From: Chloroflexota bacterium
GTDB lineage: Bacteria; Chloroflexota; UBA6077; CF-72
Length of the DNA: 36,949 nt
Direction: 5' to 3'
Assembly (NCBI GenBank): GCA_019239775.1
Contig: JAFAZN010000139.1
Coordinates: forward strand, 1 to 36,949
This document shows, piece after piece, positions 1 to 7,787 of this stretch (the first letter of the stretch is position 1; every line of letters begins with the position of its first letter). Made by a program: the position numbers and the translations under genes. Under the pieces are notes generated by a model. It worked only from the letters and a program-made list of their open reading frames with translations. It had not been told where the DNA came from and made no database searches.

Positions 1-500
1 AAGGTGTGACGCGGAAGGTGCGCGAGTACCTGGTCGCTGGAGGCGTCGGCAGCGTACAGCGAGCCGCTGGCAACGACCATCTGGACCCAGGCGGGTAGAT
101 GATTCTCCACCTGTCCCGGCGCGACGGTGGCGGTCTGCAGATCAGCCTGGGTAGCAGGCGCAGCCTCCTCCGCCTTTGCTGCCTGCACGTCAGCGGTGGC
201 CATGGCGTCATCGGCCTGCGCCGCGGACCCGCTGACTACGTCATCAGCAATTGGTGCGAGAGCCGCGGCGTCACTGGACTGCAGGCCAGACGCGCCGACG
301 GCTGAATTCGCTTGTTGTGCGGGTGCGGCAACCGCCTCAGCGGCCTGCGGTGCCGTTGCAGCCACCTGGGCGGCGGTCGCGGCCACGTGCGTCGCGCTCA
401 GAATGGCAGAGGCCTGAACGACCGAGGGGGCGATGAGGGACAGCGCATAGGCAGCAGCTGCCGAAATGAGCAGGGCGTGTTGAGTTCGGAGTCGGGGCAA
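1..500 (-). CDS. Ala-rich exported protein, C-terminal part beyond the left edge
   Basis: This minus-strand frame is open from a TTG at 500 to the window edge (166 codons), with an in-frame stop just upstream at about 515. The first 30 residues look like a signal peptide: a short basic start (PRLR) followed by a hydrophobic Ala/Leu/Ile stretch ending near VVQA. Next come about 90 residues of Ala-rich low complexity, then a sequence that looks folded (HLPAWVQMVVASGSLYAAD), where the frame leaves the window. It lies about 45 bases downstream of the sortase gene on the same strand, so it is probably co-transcribed with it. The function is not recognisable; an SH3b-like or other envelope-binding domain is possible but is a guess. 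The TTG start rests on the signal peptide and the upstream stop, as no strong ribosome site is visible. Confidence 0.6.
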   Translation of the reverse strand, partial: MPRLRTQHALLISAAAAYALSLIAPSVVQASAILSATHVAATAAQVAATAPQAAEAVAAPAQQANSAVGASGLQSSDAAALAPIADDVVSGSAAQADDAMATADVQAAKAEEAAPATQADLQTATVAPGQVENHLPAWVQMVVASGSLYAADASSDQVLAHLPRHT

Positions 501-545
501 GAGAGTGGCCGACTATACGCGGGCCACCCTGGGAACCCAATTAAT

Positions 546-2237
546 TTACGATCGGGAACTGGTCAAGAGCGCGTCGATGTCGTCGCCGGGGCCGAGGACG
601 ACGCTGGTGATGCTGCCCTTGGCATTGCGCGTGTAGACCACGCTGAAGTCAGGTGAGGGCAGGGTTAGGGCCTGGGCAAGCGTGGCGCTGGTGAAGCGCT
701 CGACGATGAACTGGCTATTGCCTTCTGGTCCGGCCGAGTTTGGCTGGGTATCGGTTGGGAACAGCTTGCGCGCATCGGCGACGGCCTTGTCGAAGGTCTC
801 GGGCGCGGTGGGGAACCACGCGAGCAGGCTCGCGCGCGGCGGATCGGGGGTGAAGCGCACGTGGAGCTCACCGCCTGGCTGTCGGAAGACCACGAGTTTG
901 GCCGCCGTTTCGCCAGTGGCGTAGCCGAAGGCTTTTTCCAGGTTCGCCCGGGTGTTGCCGACCCCGCCCGCCGACGATGGTTCGCCCGCATACGGGGTGG
1001 GCATGGGCGTGGCCGTTGGCTCGAGCGCAACAGCCGTGGCCGTGGCCTGCGCATCAAGCGTGGCCTGGGTGGTGGCTGTCGCCGAAACGACGGTGGCGGT
1101 TGCCTGAGCATTGGCAATCGTGATTGCGGCCTGGTCCGGCGGCTCGGCTACCACCCAGAGGCGTTCGGAATAGTCGTGCGTGAACGGGTTCCATACACCC
1201 GCGCAGGTCATGAGCGTGAGGCGCGCGTCGTCCTCGGGCTGCATCGGTGTGGCGTCGGTATTTGCGCCCTCGAAGGTCTCGCTGACGACGAATTTGTAGG
1301 GTAGGCCACGCGACATCGCGGTGATCTCGTCGCCGGGCTTCAGCTCATCCAGGTTTGCGAAGACGTTGCCAGCCGCGCCGGTCAGGTGACCTACCAGCAC
1401 GGTATTGCCCTGCGTGACGTTGGCCGTGTCTTTGATCTGGCCGACCGCGAATGGCGGCGGTTCCCAGTCGACCTGGAGCACACCGCTGTGAAGCTTCAGT
1501 CGTGGGATGTCCAGGGACATGACCGGCCCGGGCCGCGGCGTGGGCGCGAACGTGTGCAATGCATCGACCTCGCCGATCGTGTCGCCAGCTTCGACCAGAA
1601 CCGTCACGGTTGGCGGAGTGGTGCCCTCGGCCGTCGAGGTCACGTGCAATTCGTACTCGGCCGTGGTGCCCGCCGCGACGGGCGGGAAGCTGAAGGTGCG
1701 CAGGCCATTGTCGTCGGTGCGATCCTGCGAGACCGCGGGCGCGGTGCCAATGATGCTGTAGTTGTCAAACCAGCTCGAATCGATGCCAAGCAATACGCGG
1801 CCACTGGGCACATCGGCATGGTTCGCGACTTCCACGTGCAGGCGTGCGTGGGCGCCAGGCTCGGGCGGATCGAGGAAACGGAAGTCTGCAGACTCCACCG
1901 AGAGTTGGTCCGCGGTCGCCGTGACGACGGGTGTCGGCGCGAGCGAGACCAGCGGCGCGGAAACGGCAGCGACGTCGCGGGTGGGTAGCGCGGCGACGAC
2001 CGGAGTTGGCTGCACCTCAGGCGCGGGCGTGAGCCACACTGGGATGGGTGCCTCGATCTGGCGCTGCAGCGCGGCCGCCTCCGGCGATGTGTCCCACGTC
2101 GCCCGGGTGAGCCACGCGTCGTAGTACGCCCAGCCGGCGACGCCGACCCCGGCGACGCCAGTGAAGATCAGTCCGGCGCCGACAAGGAGGCGCCGCCAGT
2201 CAGCGGGAACTCTTACGCCGGAGAACCAGCGAACCAC
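546..2237 (-). CDS. Multidomain sortase (class E/F-like) with extra C-terminal domain
   Basis: This is a predicted cysteine transpeptidase acting outside the membrane. Domains in order (563 residues): an N-terminal membrane segment at about 17-36; a Pro/Thr linker; an Ig-like or CARDB-like beta region at about 110-235; a sortase domain at about 240-365; an Ala/Thr-rich linker at 370-415; and a C-terminal domain at 423-563 beginning GVGNTR. The sortase signature is complete: His284 in VLVGHL, Cys345 in TLMTC, and Arg359 in SERLWVV. Most sortases are 200-250 residues, so this one is unusually long. The GTG start overlaps the end of the preceding small exported gene by 38 bases, which suggests translational coupling. 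The C-terminal domain recurs in the gene at 10942. The sortase call is strong; the class and substrates are inferred. Confidence 0.88.
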   Translation of the reverse strand: MVRWFSGVRVPADWRRLLVGAGLIFTGVAGVGVAGWAYYDAWLTRATWDTSPEAAALQRQIEAPIPVWLTPAPEVQPTPVVAALPTRDVAAVSAPLVSLAPTPVVTATADQLSVESADFRFLDPPEPGAHARLHVEVANHADVPSGRVLLGIDSSWFDNYSIIGTAPAVSQDRTDDNGLRTFSFPPVAAGTTAEYELHVTSTAEGTTPPTVTVLVEAGDTIGEVDALHTFAPTPRPGPVMSLDIPRLKLHSGVLQVDWEPPPFAVGQIKDTANVTQGNTVLVGHLTGAAGNVFANLDELKPGDEITAMSRGLPYKFVVSETFEGANTDATPMQPEDDARLTLMTCAGVWNPFTHDYSERLWVVAEPPDQAAITIANAQATATVVSATATTQATLDAQATATAVALEPTATPMPTPYAGEPSSAGGVGNTRANLEKAFGYATGETAAKLVVFRQPGGELHVRFTPDPPRASLLAWFPTAPETFDKAVADARKLFPTDTQPNSAGPEGNSQFIVERFTSATLAQALTLPSPDFSVVYTRNAKGSITSVVLGPGDDIDALLTSSRS

Positions 2238-2541
2238 CGCCGATCGCCGCCAGGCCGCCTGCCAGAATCGGGAATGCGAGCTCCATCGGGAATCCGCCGG
2301 CGCGTGGCGCCGTCGTCGATGTGGTGCTCGTACTCGTGGTGGTCGTGGAGCCAGGTACGAAAGGCGTCGGCGTCAGGAATCGGAACGGTGTTGGCGTCGC
2401 GAGTCCCTGGGCAACCGTGACCTGCGCCGCGGTCTCAGGACCTGCCGCCAGCGCGCCGCCTACCTGAGCGGTAAACCAGATGCCGAGGACCACCGCTGCG
2501 CCGGCCATCCAACGGCCGGCAGTTGCACTTCTGGTTGCCAT
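2200..2541 (-). CDS. Small surface protein with C-terminal membrane anchor
   Basis: This is a 113-residue exported protein. The ATG at 2541 is preceded by a clear GGGAGG 11 bases upstream, so it is preferred over the longer frame starting at 2583. A signal peptide covers about residues 1-33, with a hydrophobic core ending near GGALAAG. The mature part is short: TPTP motifs and a Ser/Thr run, like a stalk. A C-terminal hydrophobic helix (about 88-107) and a basic RRKSSR tail follow. This resembles cell-wall sorting tails in layout, but no canonical LPxTG is present; a GGFPMEL sequence sits just before the helix. It lies directly upstream of, and overlaps, the sortase gene, so it may be a substrate of that enzyme. 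It could equally be a plain membrane-anchored stalk protein. Confidence 0.7.
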   Translation of the reverse strand: MATRSATAGRWMAGAAVVLGIWFTAQVGGALAAGPETAAQVTVAQGLATPTPFRFLTPTPFVPGSTTTTSTSTTSTTAPRAGGFPMELAFPILAGGLAAIGGGSLVLRRKSSR

Positions 2542-2605
2542 ATCGTCGCAATCCTCCCGTGCTGAATGGGCCAACTTCTGCATTGCTGAGCTTCAGCTTA
2601 GATCC

Positions 2606-2611
2606 ATTCTA
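2606..2611 (-). promoter_or_regulatory. Possible -10 element upstream of the surface-protein/sortase cluster
   Basis: On the minus strand the hexamer TAGAAT lies about 65 bases upstream of the ATG at 2541, inside the 174-base gap that follows the LtrA gene. No convincing -35 is seen at 16-18 bases. The hexamer is part of a small inverted repeat, TTAGA-5-TCTAA, at 2598-2612. Weak candidate only; nothing else is evident in this gap. Confidence 0.22.
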
Positions 2612-2715
2612 AACACGGTTGAACGGACTCGTTGTTAGCGGCAAGGTGAATCCCGCCTAACGTGTGGCGCGACTGTGAGGATCGCGGCGCGCCCGAGCAC
2701 TCTTTTGGCCTGCGA

Positions 2716-3873
2716 TCATGCTTCGCTACCGTGCCAGGTCAACTCGGCGGCAACCTGGACCACATGCAGCACTGCGACAACGCCCACGAGCGCAAACGGG
2801 GAGAGGCTCGCGCTTAGCAGGCCCAGCGCAAGCAGGAGCACGGCCACGGCGAGCCTGTCTTTCACGAGCCAATCGCCAAACGAGTGGCGCGTCGCATGGA
2901 TCAGCGCTGTGGCTAGTTGAAAGAGCGCAGCTCCCCCGCAGATGGCCCAGACGGCGCCGCCGTGAAGCACAGGCGTGCCCGTGGCCGCGTCGCCGATGGC
3001 CAGTCGTGTCCCCGCGGCGATCGCTGTGATGCCGACGACGATGGGCAAGTGCGCGTACACGAATACCTGCCGTACCGCGAAGCCGCGCCGTAGCGGACGA
3101 CCGTCCATGAAGTCGAAGTACAGCCACCACTGCGCCGCGGTGATGACGAATGCCCCGGTCGCGGTGGCGGCCGGCTCGGCATGCCAGCCGCCGCTGAGGT
3201 TGGCAAGTGTGGCGCCCACCGAAAACACCGATTCGCCAAGGACGATGATCGTGAATGCCCCGAAGCGCTCGGCGAAGTGCGACACGGCCACCGGGGTTCT
3301 CGCGACCGTCGAGCGGCGGATGAACGGATTGACGACCTCCAGCGTTGCCGCGAGTGCCCACACCACGTATCGCGCAGGCAGCGGAACGAAAATGCCGCCG
3401 AGCCAGAGTAAGGCGGCTGGCACCGTGATGCTGCCGTAGCCCCAGGCGATGTCTCGGCCGATCTCCAGCGACCTGCCCGCGTGGATGTACAGCGCAAGCG
3501 GAATCAGCCGAACGATGACGTACGCGATCGCGAACGGGGCTGCCTGGCTATCGGAGAGCGCGTTCGGTAGTGAGACCGCCATGGCCACGATGGCGAGCAT
3601 GCCGAGCATCACGGTTAGGCGGTACACGACGTCGTCGGTGTCGAAGCGGTCGGCGTAGGTGACGTAGATCACCCAGGCCCACCACACCGGGACGAACAGC
3701 CCGATGAACTTCAGGTACCCGGCTGCGGACGTATCGGATTGCAGCGTTGCCGAGAGCTGCGAGACGGCCAGGGCGAAGACAAGATCGAAAAAGAGCTCGA
3801 ACCACGTGGCGTGGCGCTCCGCCGACTCGCTTTCAGCCGAGCGCAGCCGGGTTGGGCGCTGCCAAACGCTCAC
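2716..3873 (-). CDS. ltrA: LtrA family membrane protein
   Basis: This polytopic inner-membrane protein of 385 residues belongs to the low temperature requirement A family (PF06772). The N-terminal hallmark is visible: a charged stretch, then WFELFFDLVFALAVSQLS entering the first helix. About ten further hydrophobic segments follow, including a YLKFIGLFVPVWWAW segment and a late FGAFTIIVLGESVF segment typical of the family. The family's biochemical role is unsettled. The start is a GTG, without an obvious ribosome site. It begins 16 bases after the stop of the aldehyde dehydrogenase on the same strand, so it may be the last gene of that operon. The family call is strong and the function is unknown. 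Confidence 0.88.
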   Translation of the reverse strand: MSVWQRPTRLRSAESESAERHATWFELFFDLVFALAVSQLSATLQSDTSAAGYLKFIGLFVPVWWAWVIYVTYADRFDTDDVVYRLTVMLGMLAIVAMAVSLPNALSDSQAAPFAIAYVIVRLIPLALYIHAGRSLEIGRDIAWGYGSITVPAALLWLGGIFVPLPARYVVWALAATLEVVNPFIRRSTVARTPVAVSHFAERFGAFTIIVLGESVFSVGATLANLSGGWHAEPAATATGAFVITAAQWWLYFDFMDGRPLRRGFAVRQVFVYAHLPIVVGITAIAAGTRLAIGDAATGTPVLHGGAVWAICGGAALFQLATALIHATRHSFGDWLVKDRLAVAVLLLALGLLSASLSPFALVGVVAVLHVVQVAAELTWHGSEA

Positions 3874-3889
3874 GCGGGGAATCTACGGC

Positions 3890-5329
3890 TTACGTGGCGA
3901 CGACCACGGACTTTTGTTCTGTGTAGTAGTCCAGCACCTCGGTGCCGTGCTCTTTGCCGTAGCCACTGTGTTTGGTGCCGCCGAAAGGCAGCTCGTCGTG
4001 GGCCACCTGCACGGCGTTGACCCAGGTGTAGCCGGCCTCGAGCTCATCAATAGCTCGTTGCGCCTTGGCCATGTCGCGCGTGAAGATGCTGGAGCCGAGG
4101 CCATATTCGGACGAGTTCGCCAGGTCGATGGCCTCATCCAGCGACGCCACCCGGCGTATTGGCAAGAGTGGTCCGAAGGTCTCCTCCGTCCATACGCGCG
4201 CGTCATCGGGCACGTCCACCACGACGGTTGGCTCGAAGTAGTAGCCGCGTGAGAACTCCTCGCCTGAAGGCCGGTGACCGCCGGCGACCACGCGGCCGCC
4301 GCGCTGGACGGCATCGGCGAGCTGCGCCTCGATTTCGGCTCGCTGTTTCTCGGTGTGCAGCGGGCCCATCTGCGCGGAATCGTCCATGCCGCTGCCGAGC
4401 TTCAGCCGCTTGGCGCGCGCCACAATGCGGGCGATGAAGTCGTCCGCGACGCTGTCGAACACGTAGACGCGCTTGATCGCCAGGCACGCCTGGCCAGCGT
4501 TGAAGAAGCGACCGATTGCCACGTTACGCGCGGCGACGTCCAGGTCGGCATCGTCGCACACAATGGCGGCGTCCGAGCCACCCAGCTCCAGCGTGACGTG
4601 CTTCAACTCATCCGCGGCAGACCTGGCGACCTGTTTGCCTGTACCCGTTTCGCCCGTGAAGCCGATCTTGCGCACCCACGGATGACGGATCAGCTCTTCG
4701 CCGACCACACCGCCCGGCCCAGTCACCACGTTCAGCACGCCCGCGGGCAGGCCACCTTCGAGCATCAGCTCTGCGAGGCGCAGCGTGGACAGGGGTGTGG
4801 TGCTGGCTGGCTTGACCACGACGGTGTTGCCGACGGCCATGGCCGGGGCAATCTTGTTGGCCATCAGCGTGAGTGGAAAATTCCACGGAATGATGGCGCC
4901 GACTACTCCGATCGGGCGGCGCACGACCAGGCCCATGGCCTTTTGCGCTGGCAGCGGGACGTGCTTGCCTGACATCGCGCCGCCGTTGACCAGGCCCGCG
5001 TAGATCTCGATGTTGTCGGCGAAGCGCTCGGCCTCGATGCGCGAGTCGCGGATGGGCTTGCCTTGCTCTTGTGTCAGCAGTTGCGCGACGTCATCGAGCT
5101 TGGCGCGCGCACACGCGCTGGCCTGCATCAGCATCTGGCCGCGCTTGTGCGGCGCAAGCTTGCTCCAGTTCTTGAACGCCTCGGCGGCGGCCTCGATGGC
5201 TTTGCGCGTATCGGCGGCATCCGCCTTTGGCACGCTGTCCACGTGCTGGCCAGTGGCGGGATTGCGGATGTCTGTGGTGGCACCGCTGGCGGCATCGACG
5301 CGCTCGCCGTTGATCAGCATCTTCGCCAT
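3890..5329 (-). CDS. NAD(P)-dependent aldehyde dehydrogenase, succinate-semialdehyde type
   Basis: This cytoplasmic enzyme of 479 residues oxidises an aldehyde to the acid with NAD(P). All catalytic landmarks are present: Asn150 in PWNFPL, Lys173 in VVKPAS, the FTGETGTGKQV cofactor loop (about 224-234), Glu248 in LELGGSD, and Cys282 in FNAGQACLA. The late EETFGPLLPI motif is also there. The LELGGSD variant (rather than LELGGKN) and the length resemble succinate-semialdehyde dehydrogenase-like members, so that substrate is possible, but no neighbouring gene confirms a GABA or succinate pathway. It sits 38 bases after the double-ACT gene on the same strand. A strong hairpin ends one base before the ATG, and no normally spaced ribosome site is seen. 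ATG codon 4 is an alternative start. Confidence 0.93.
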   Translation of the reverse strand: MAKMLINGERVDAASGATTDIRNPATGQHVDSVPKADAADTRKAIEAAAEAFKNWSKLAPHKRGQMLMQASACARAKLDDVAQLLTQEQGKPIRDSRIEAERFADNIEIYAGLVNGGAMSGKHVPLPAQKAMGLVVRRPIGVVGAIIPWNFPLTLMANKIAPAMAVGNTVVVKPASTTPLSTLRLAELMLEGGLPAGVLNVVTGPGGVVGEELIRHPWVRKIGFTGETGTGKQVARSAADELKHVTLELGGSDAAIVCDDADLDVAARNVAIGRFFNAGQACLAIKRVYVFDSVADDFIARIVARAKRLKLGSGMDDSAQMGPLHTEKQRAEIEAQLADAVQRGGRVVAGGHRPSGEEFSRGYYFEPTVVVDVPDDARVWTEETFGPLLPIRRVASLDEAIDLANSSEYGLGSSIFTRDMAKAQRAIDELEAGYTWVNAVQVAHDELPFGGTKHSGYGKEHGTEVLDYYTEQKSVVVAT

Positions 5330-5330
5330 A

Positions 5331-5355
5331 CGTGAGAGGGATGGTACCCCTCACG
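5331..5355 (-). other. Hairpin immediately upstream of the aldehyde dehydrogenase start
   Basis: The arms CGTGAG-A-GGG and CCC-CTCACG pair 9 bases with one bulged A around a six-base loop. On the minus strand the hairpin ends one base before the ATG at 5329 and starts 12 bases after the ACT-gene stop. Its first arm contains the only SD-like sequence (GAGGGG). It may attenuate read-through between the two genes or reduce translation of the dehydrogenase; there is no T-tract. Confidence 0.45.
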
Positions 5356-5367
5356 GGCGCGCACGCC

Positions 5368-5769
5368 TTACACAGTCGCGTGGGCGGTGGCCAGCACCCG
5401 TCGGGCCTTGTCCACGCTGTCAACCGTAATTGCCAGCTCGGCCTTGCCCTGATGGCGTCCAAGCAGCACCACGCCGCTGATGTTGACGCCCGCCTCCCCG
5501 AGGCGCCCCGCTAGCTGCGCGAGCGCCCCCGGCCGGTCCTCCACTCCGACGTTAAACGCCTCGCCCTCCACGAACTGGTAGCGCGCCGCACGGAAGACCT
5601 CCCGCGCTGCCGAATCGTTACTCACCGACAGCACCGCGCAGCCGTACGTCCCCACGGCGCCGCACGCCAGGGTGCGAATGTCGATTCCCTTTTCCGCGAG
5701 GCGCGAAGCAAGCTCAGCCAGTGCACCAGGTTCGTGCTTCAGCCGAACGCTGAAATAGGTTACGGCCAT
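5368..5769 (-). CDS. Double ACT-domain protein
   Basis: This is a 133-residue protein made almost entirely of two ACT modules. The first (about 3-65) begins YFSVRLKHEPGALAELAS, and the second (about 71-130) begins AFNVGVEDRPGALAQLAG. Both carry the ligand-binding loop pattern with PGAL before the first helix. ACT pairs usually bind amino acids and work either as regulatory subunits or as free-standing sensors. There is no catalytic domain attached. It lies between the DppC-like permease and the aldehyde dehydrogenase on the same strand, which would fit sensing of an amino acid or a peptide breakdown product, but that is inference. No ribosome site is obvious before the ATG at 5769. Confidence 0.85.
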   Translation of the reverse strand: MAVTYFSVRLKHEPGALAELASRLAEKGIDIRTLACGAVGTYGCAVLSVSNDSAAREVFRAARYQFVEGEAFNVGVEDRPGALAQLAGRLGEAGVNISGVVLLGRHQGKAELAITVDSVDKARRVLATAHATV

Positions 5770-5825
5770 TTTCTTATGAGCCGCTGGCGCGAACGGCGTG
5801 ACGCCCGGATCGGATACGCATGGCA

Positions 5826-5860
5826 GGACCCCCGATCGTTATTGTGTCTTACGGGGGTCC
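5826..5860 (-). terminator. Terminator-like hairpin spanning the stop codon of the DppC-like gene
   Basis: This is a perfect 9-bp stem: GGACCCCCG at 5826-5834 with CGGGGGTCC at 5852-5860, around a 17-base loop. The permease stop codon (TAA at 5839-5841, minus strand) lies in the loop. No T-run follows the stem, so intrinsic termination would be weak; it may instead stabilise the 3' end of the importer message. Confidence 0.45.
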
Positions 5861-6786
5861 AGCGCGTCGCGAAGTCCGTCGCCGATGTAGTTGATCGACA
5901 GCACGGCCAGGAAGATTAACAGTCCAGGAAAGATTGCCCAGTGCGGCGCCAGGTCGAGGAAGTTCTGGGCGTCGTACAGCAGTCTGCCCCACGTCGGCAT
6001 GTCTGGCGGAAAGCCAACGCCCAGAAAGGACAGAGCGGACTCGGTGATAATCGCCGCACCAACGCCGACGGTGGCAGCGACGATCACCGAGCTCAAGGTG
6101 TTCGGCAAGATGTGCGCCAACATGAGCCGGTTGTCGCTGGCGCCAATGCAGCGAGCCGCCTCGACGAACTCCTTCTGTTTAACCGAGAGGAACGATGCGC
6201 GCACAAGTCGCGCCAGCGGCATCCAGTTCAACGCCCCGATCACGCCCACAATGAGCACGAAAATGCCAACCTCGGGCCCAAGCACTTTTTTCAGTGGATC
6301 ACGGAACATGTACACGACCATCAACAGGAACGGCAGCTGCGGCAACGCGAGGAAAAGATCAGTCACACGCATCAGCGCGCTGTCGACCTGACCGCCAAAA
6401 AAGCCCGAGACAGCCCCGATCACTGTGCCGAGTGTGATCGCGATCAAGACCGCCACCACGCCAACCGCCATCGACACCCGGCCGCCCAGCATGGCCCGCG
6501 CCAGCAGATCGCGCCCGAGGTCGTCGGTCCCGAACGGATGCTGCAGGGATGGGCCAAGAAGCCCCGAGCCATAGTCGATCGCATCCGTGGGGACGCGGTA
6601 CACCAGTGGCCCGAACAACGTCATCAGCAGCAGAAAACCCAGGACGTACACGCCCAGCATCGCCAGGTGGTGGCGACGGAACTGACGCCACGCGTCCGAC
6701 CACAACGAGCGGCTCGGCCGGCGCAGCGCCGTCTCACTGACCGTTGCGGGTCTCAGACCATCCTGGACGGTGACGGTTGTGGCCAT
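5839..6786 (-). CDS. Peptide/nickel-type ABC transporter permease, DppC-like
   Basis: This inner-membrane permease of 315 residues belongs to a peptide-class ABC importer. The N-terminal region (RQFRRHHLAMLGVYVLGFLL) carries the first helix. It is followed by the periplasmic loop with HPFGTDDLGRDLLARAMLGG, a hallmark of DppC/OppC subunits. The core permease domain has the EAA-type coupling loop around EAARCIGASDNRLMLAHILPN. It forms the second half of a permease pair with the DppB-like gene 18 bases upstream. Its ATG at 6786 is preceded by AGGA at normal spacing. The family call is very secure; the transported substrate cannot be told from sequence. Confidence 0.94.
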   Translation of the reverse strand: MATTVTVQDGLRPATVSETALRRPSRSLWSDAWRQFRRHHLAMLGVYVLGFLLLMTLFGPLVYRVPTDAIDYGSGLLGPSLQHPFGTDDLGRDLLARAMLGGRVSMAVGVVAVLIAITLGTVIGAVSGFFGGQVDSALMRVTDLFLALPQLPFLLMVVYMFRDPLKKVLGPEVGIFVLIVGVIGALNWMPLARLVRASFLSVKQKEFVEAARCIGASDNRLMLAHILPNTLSSVIVAATVGVGAAIITESALSFLGVGFPPDMPTWGRLLYDAQNFLDLAPHWAIFPGLLIFLAVLSINYIGDGLRDALDPRKTQ

Positions 6787-6804
6787 AGGTTTTCCTACTA
6801 ACTC

Positions 6805-7764
6805 TCAGTCATAGCGAATTCGCGGATCGAGCACACCGTATAACAGGTCCACGATCAGGTTGAAGAACACGACCAGGATTGCAAACGTGAAGGTGATCGC
6901 CATGATCACGGGAATGTCGTTGTTCTGAATCGACGTAATCAAGAGCGAGCCGATGCCTGGCACCCGGAAAATCTGCTCGGTGATCAACGCGCCCGAAAAC
7001 ACGGTCGGCGCCGTGAGTGCAATCAATGTGACCACTGGGATCAGACTGTTGCGAACAACGTGCCGGTTGATCACGCTCATTTCGGCGAGACCTTTAGCGC
7101 GCGCGGTGCGCACGTAGTCTTGCGGCAAATTCTCGAGCATAGACGCGCGCGTATACCGCACAAGGACCGCCGTTTGGAACAGCCCGAGTACGGCAATGGG
7201 CATGATCGACTGTTTTATCTGTGCGCCAAGACTGGCCAGATCATGCACTTGTAGCGTCGAGTCATAGATGAACGGCAACAACTGCAGCTTCACGCTGAGC
7301 CCGATGATCAGCAGCAGGCCGGTGAAGAACGTCGGCACCGAAAAGCCCATGAACGCGAAAGTCGTGGCGATGTGATCGAAAAGCGAGTACTGCTTGACCG
7401 CTGAAAGGATGCCGATCGGAATCGCCAAGATCAGCGAGACGATGTAGGCGACGCCGACGACTTGCAGCGTGCTGGGGATGCGCAGCTTGAGCAGGTCCCA
7501 GACAGGGATACGGCTGCCGAAGGAATACCCCCAGTCACCATGGGAGAGGGCGAAGGCCCATTTCACGTAGCGGATGGGCCAGGGCTGATCCAGTCCCAGG
7601 CTTCTGCGGATGTTCTCGCGAACCTCGGGCGGCACCGCGGGATTCGCAGCGAACTGCGACAGCGGGTCGCCCGGGGCGAGAGACATGATCGCGTAGAGGA
7701 CGAAGCTGATGAGTACCAGCGTCGGGATCGCTAGCAGTACGCGGCGAATGAAGTAGCGGCTCAT
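6805..7764 (-). CDS. Peptide/nickel-type ABC transporter permease, DppB-like
   Basis: This inner-membrane permease of 319 residues is the DppB/OppB half of the importer. The N-terminus (YFIRRVLLAIPTLVLISFVL) is the typical first helix, followed by the SLAPGDPLSQF loop seen in the family. The coupling loop toward the ATPase lies around YVRTARAKGLAEMSVINRHV, followed by RNSLIPVVT, again typical. The C-terminus DLLYGVLDPRIRYD is the classic family ending. It starts 23 bases downstream of the substrate-binding protein's stop, and the DppC-like gene follows, so the three form one operon. It is well conserved with no sign of damage. Confidence 0.95.
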   Translation of the reverse strand: MSRYFIRRVLLAIPTLVLISFVLYAIMSLAPGDPLSQFAANPAVPPEVRENIRRSLGLDQPWPIRYVKWAFALSHGDWGYSFGSRIPVWDLLKLRIPSTLQVVGVAYIVSLILAIPIGILSAVKQYSLFDHIATTFAFMGFSVPTFFTGLLLIIGLSVKLQLLPFIYDSTLQVHDLASLGAQIKQSIMPIAVLGLFQTAVLVRYTRASMLENLPQDYVRTARAKGLAEMSVINRHVVRNSLIPVVTLIALTAPTVFSGALITEQIFRVPGIGSLLITSIQNNDIPVIMAITFTFAILVVFFNLIVDLLYGVLDPRIRYD

Positions 7765-7787
7765 CAGCGGCCTATGAACTTAGTTGT

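Noticed and set aside
5941..6801. 286-codon plus-strand open frame opposite the DppC-like gene
   Set aside because: Its product is a low-complexity string rich in His, Gln and Arg, and the opposite strand encodes a textbook permease.
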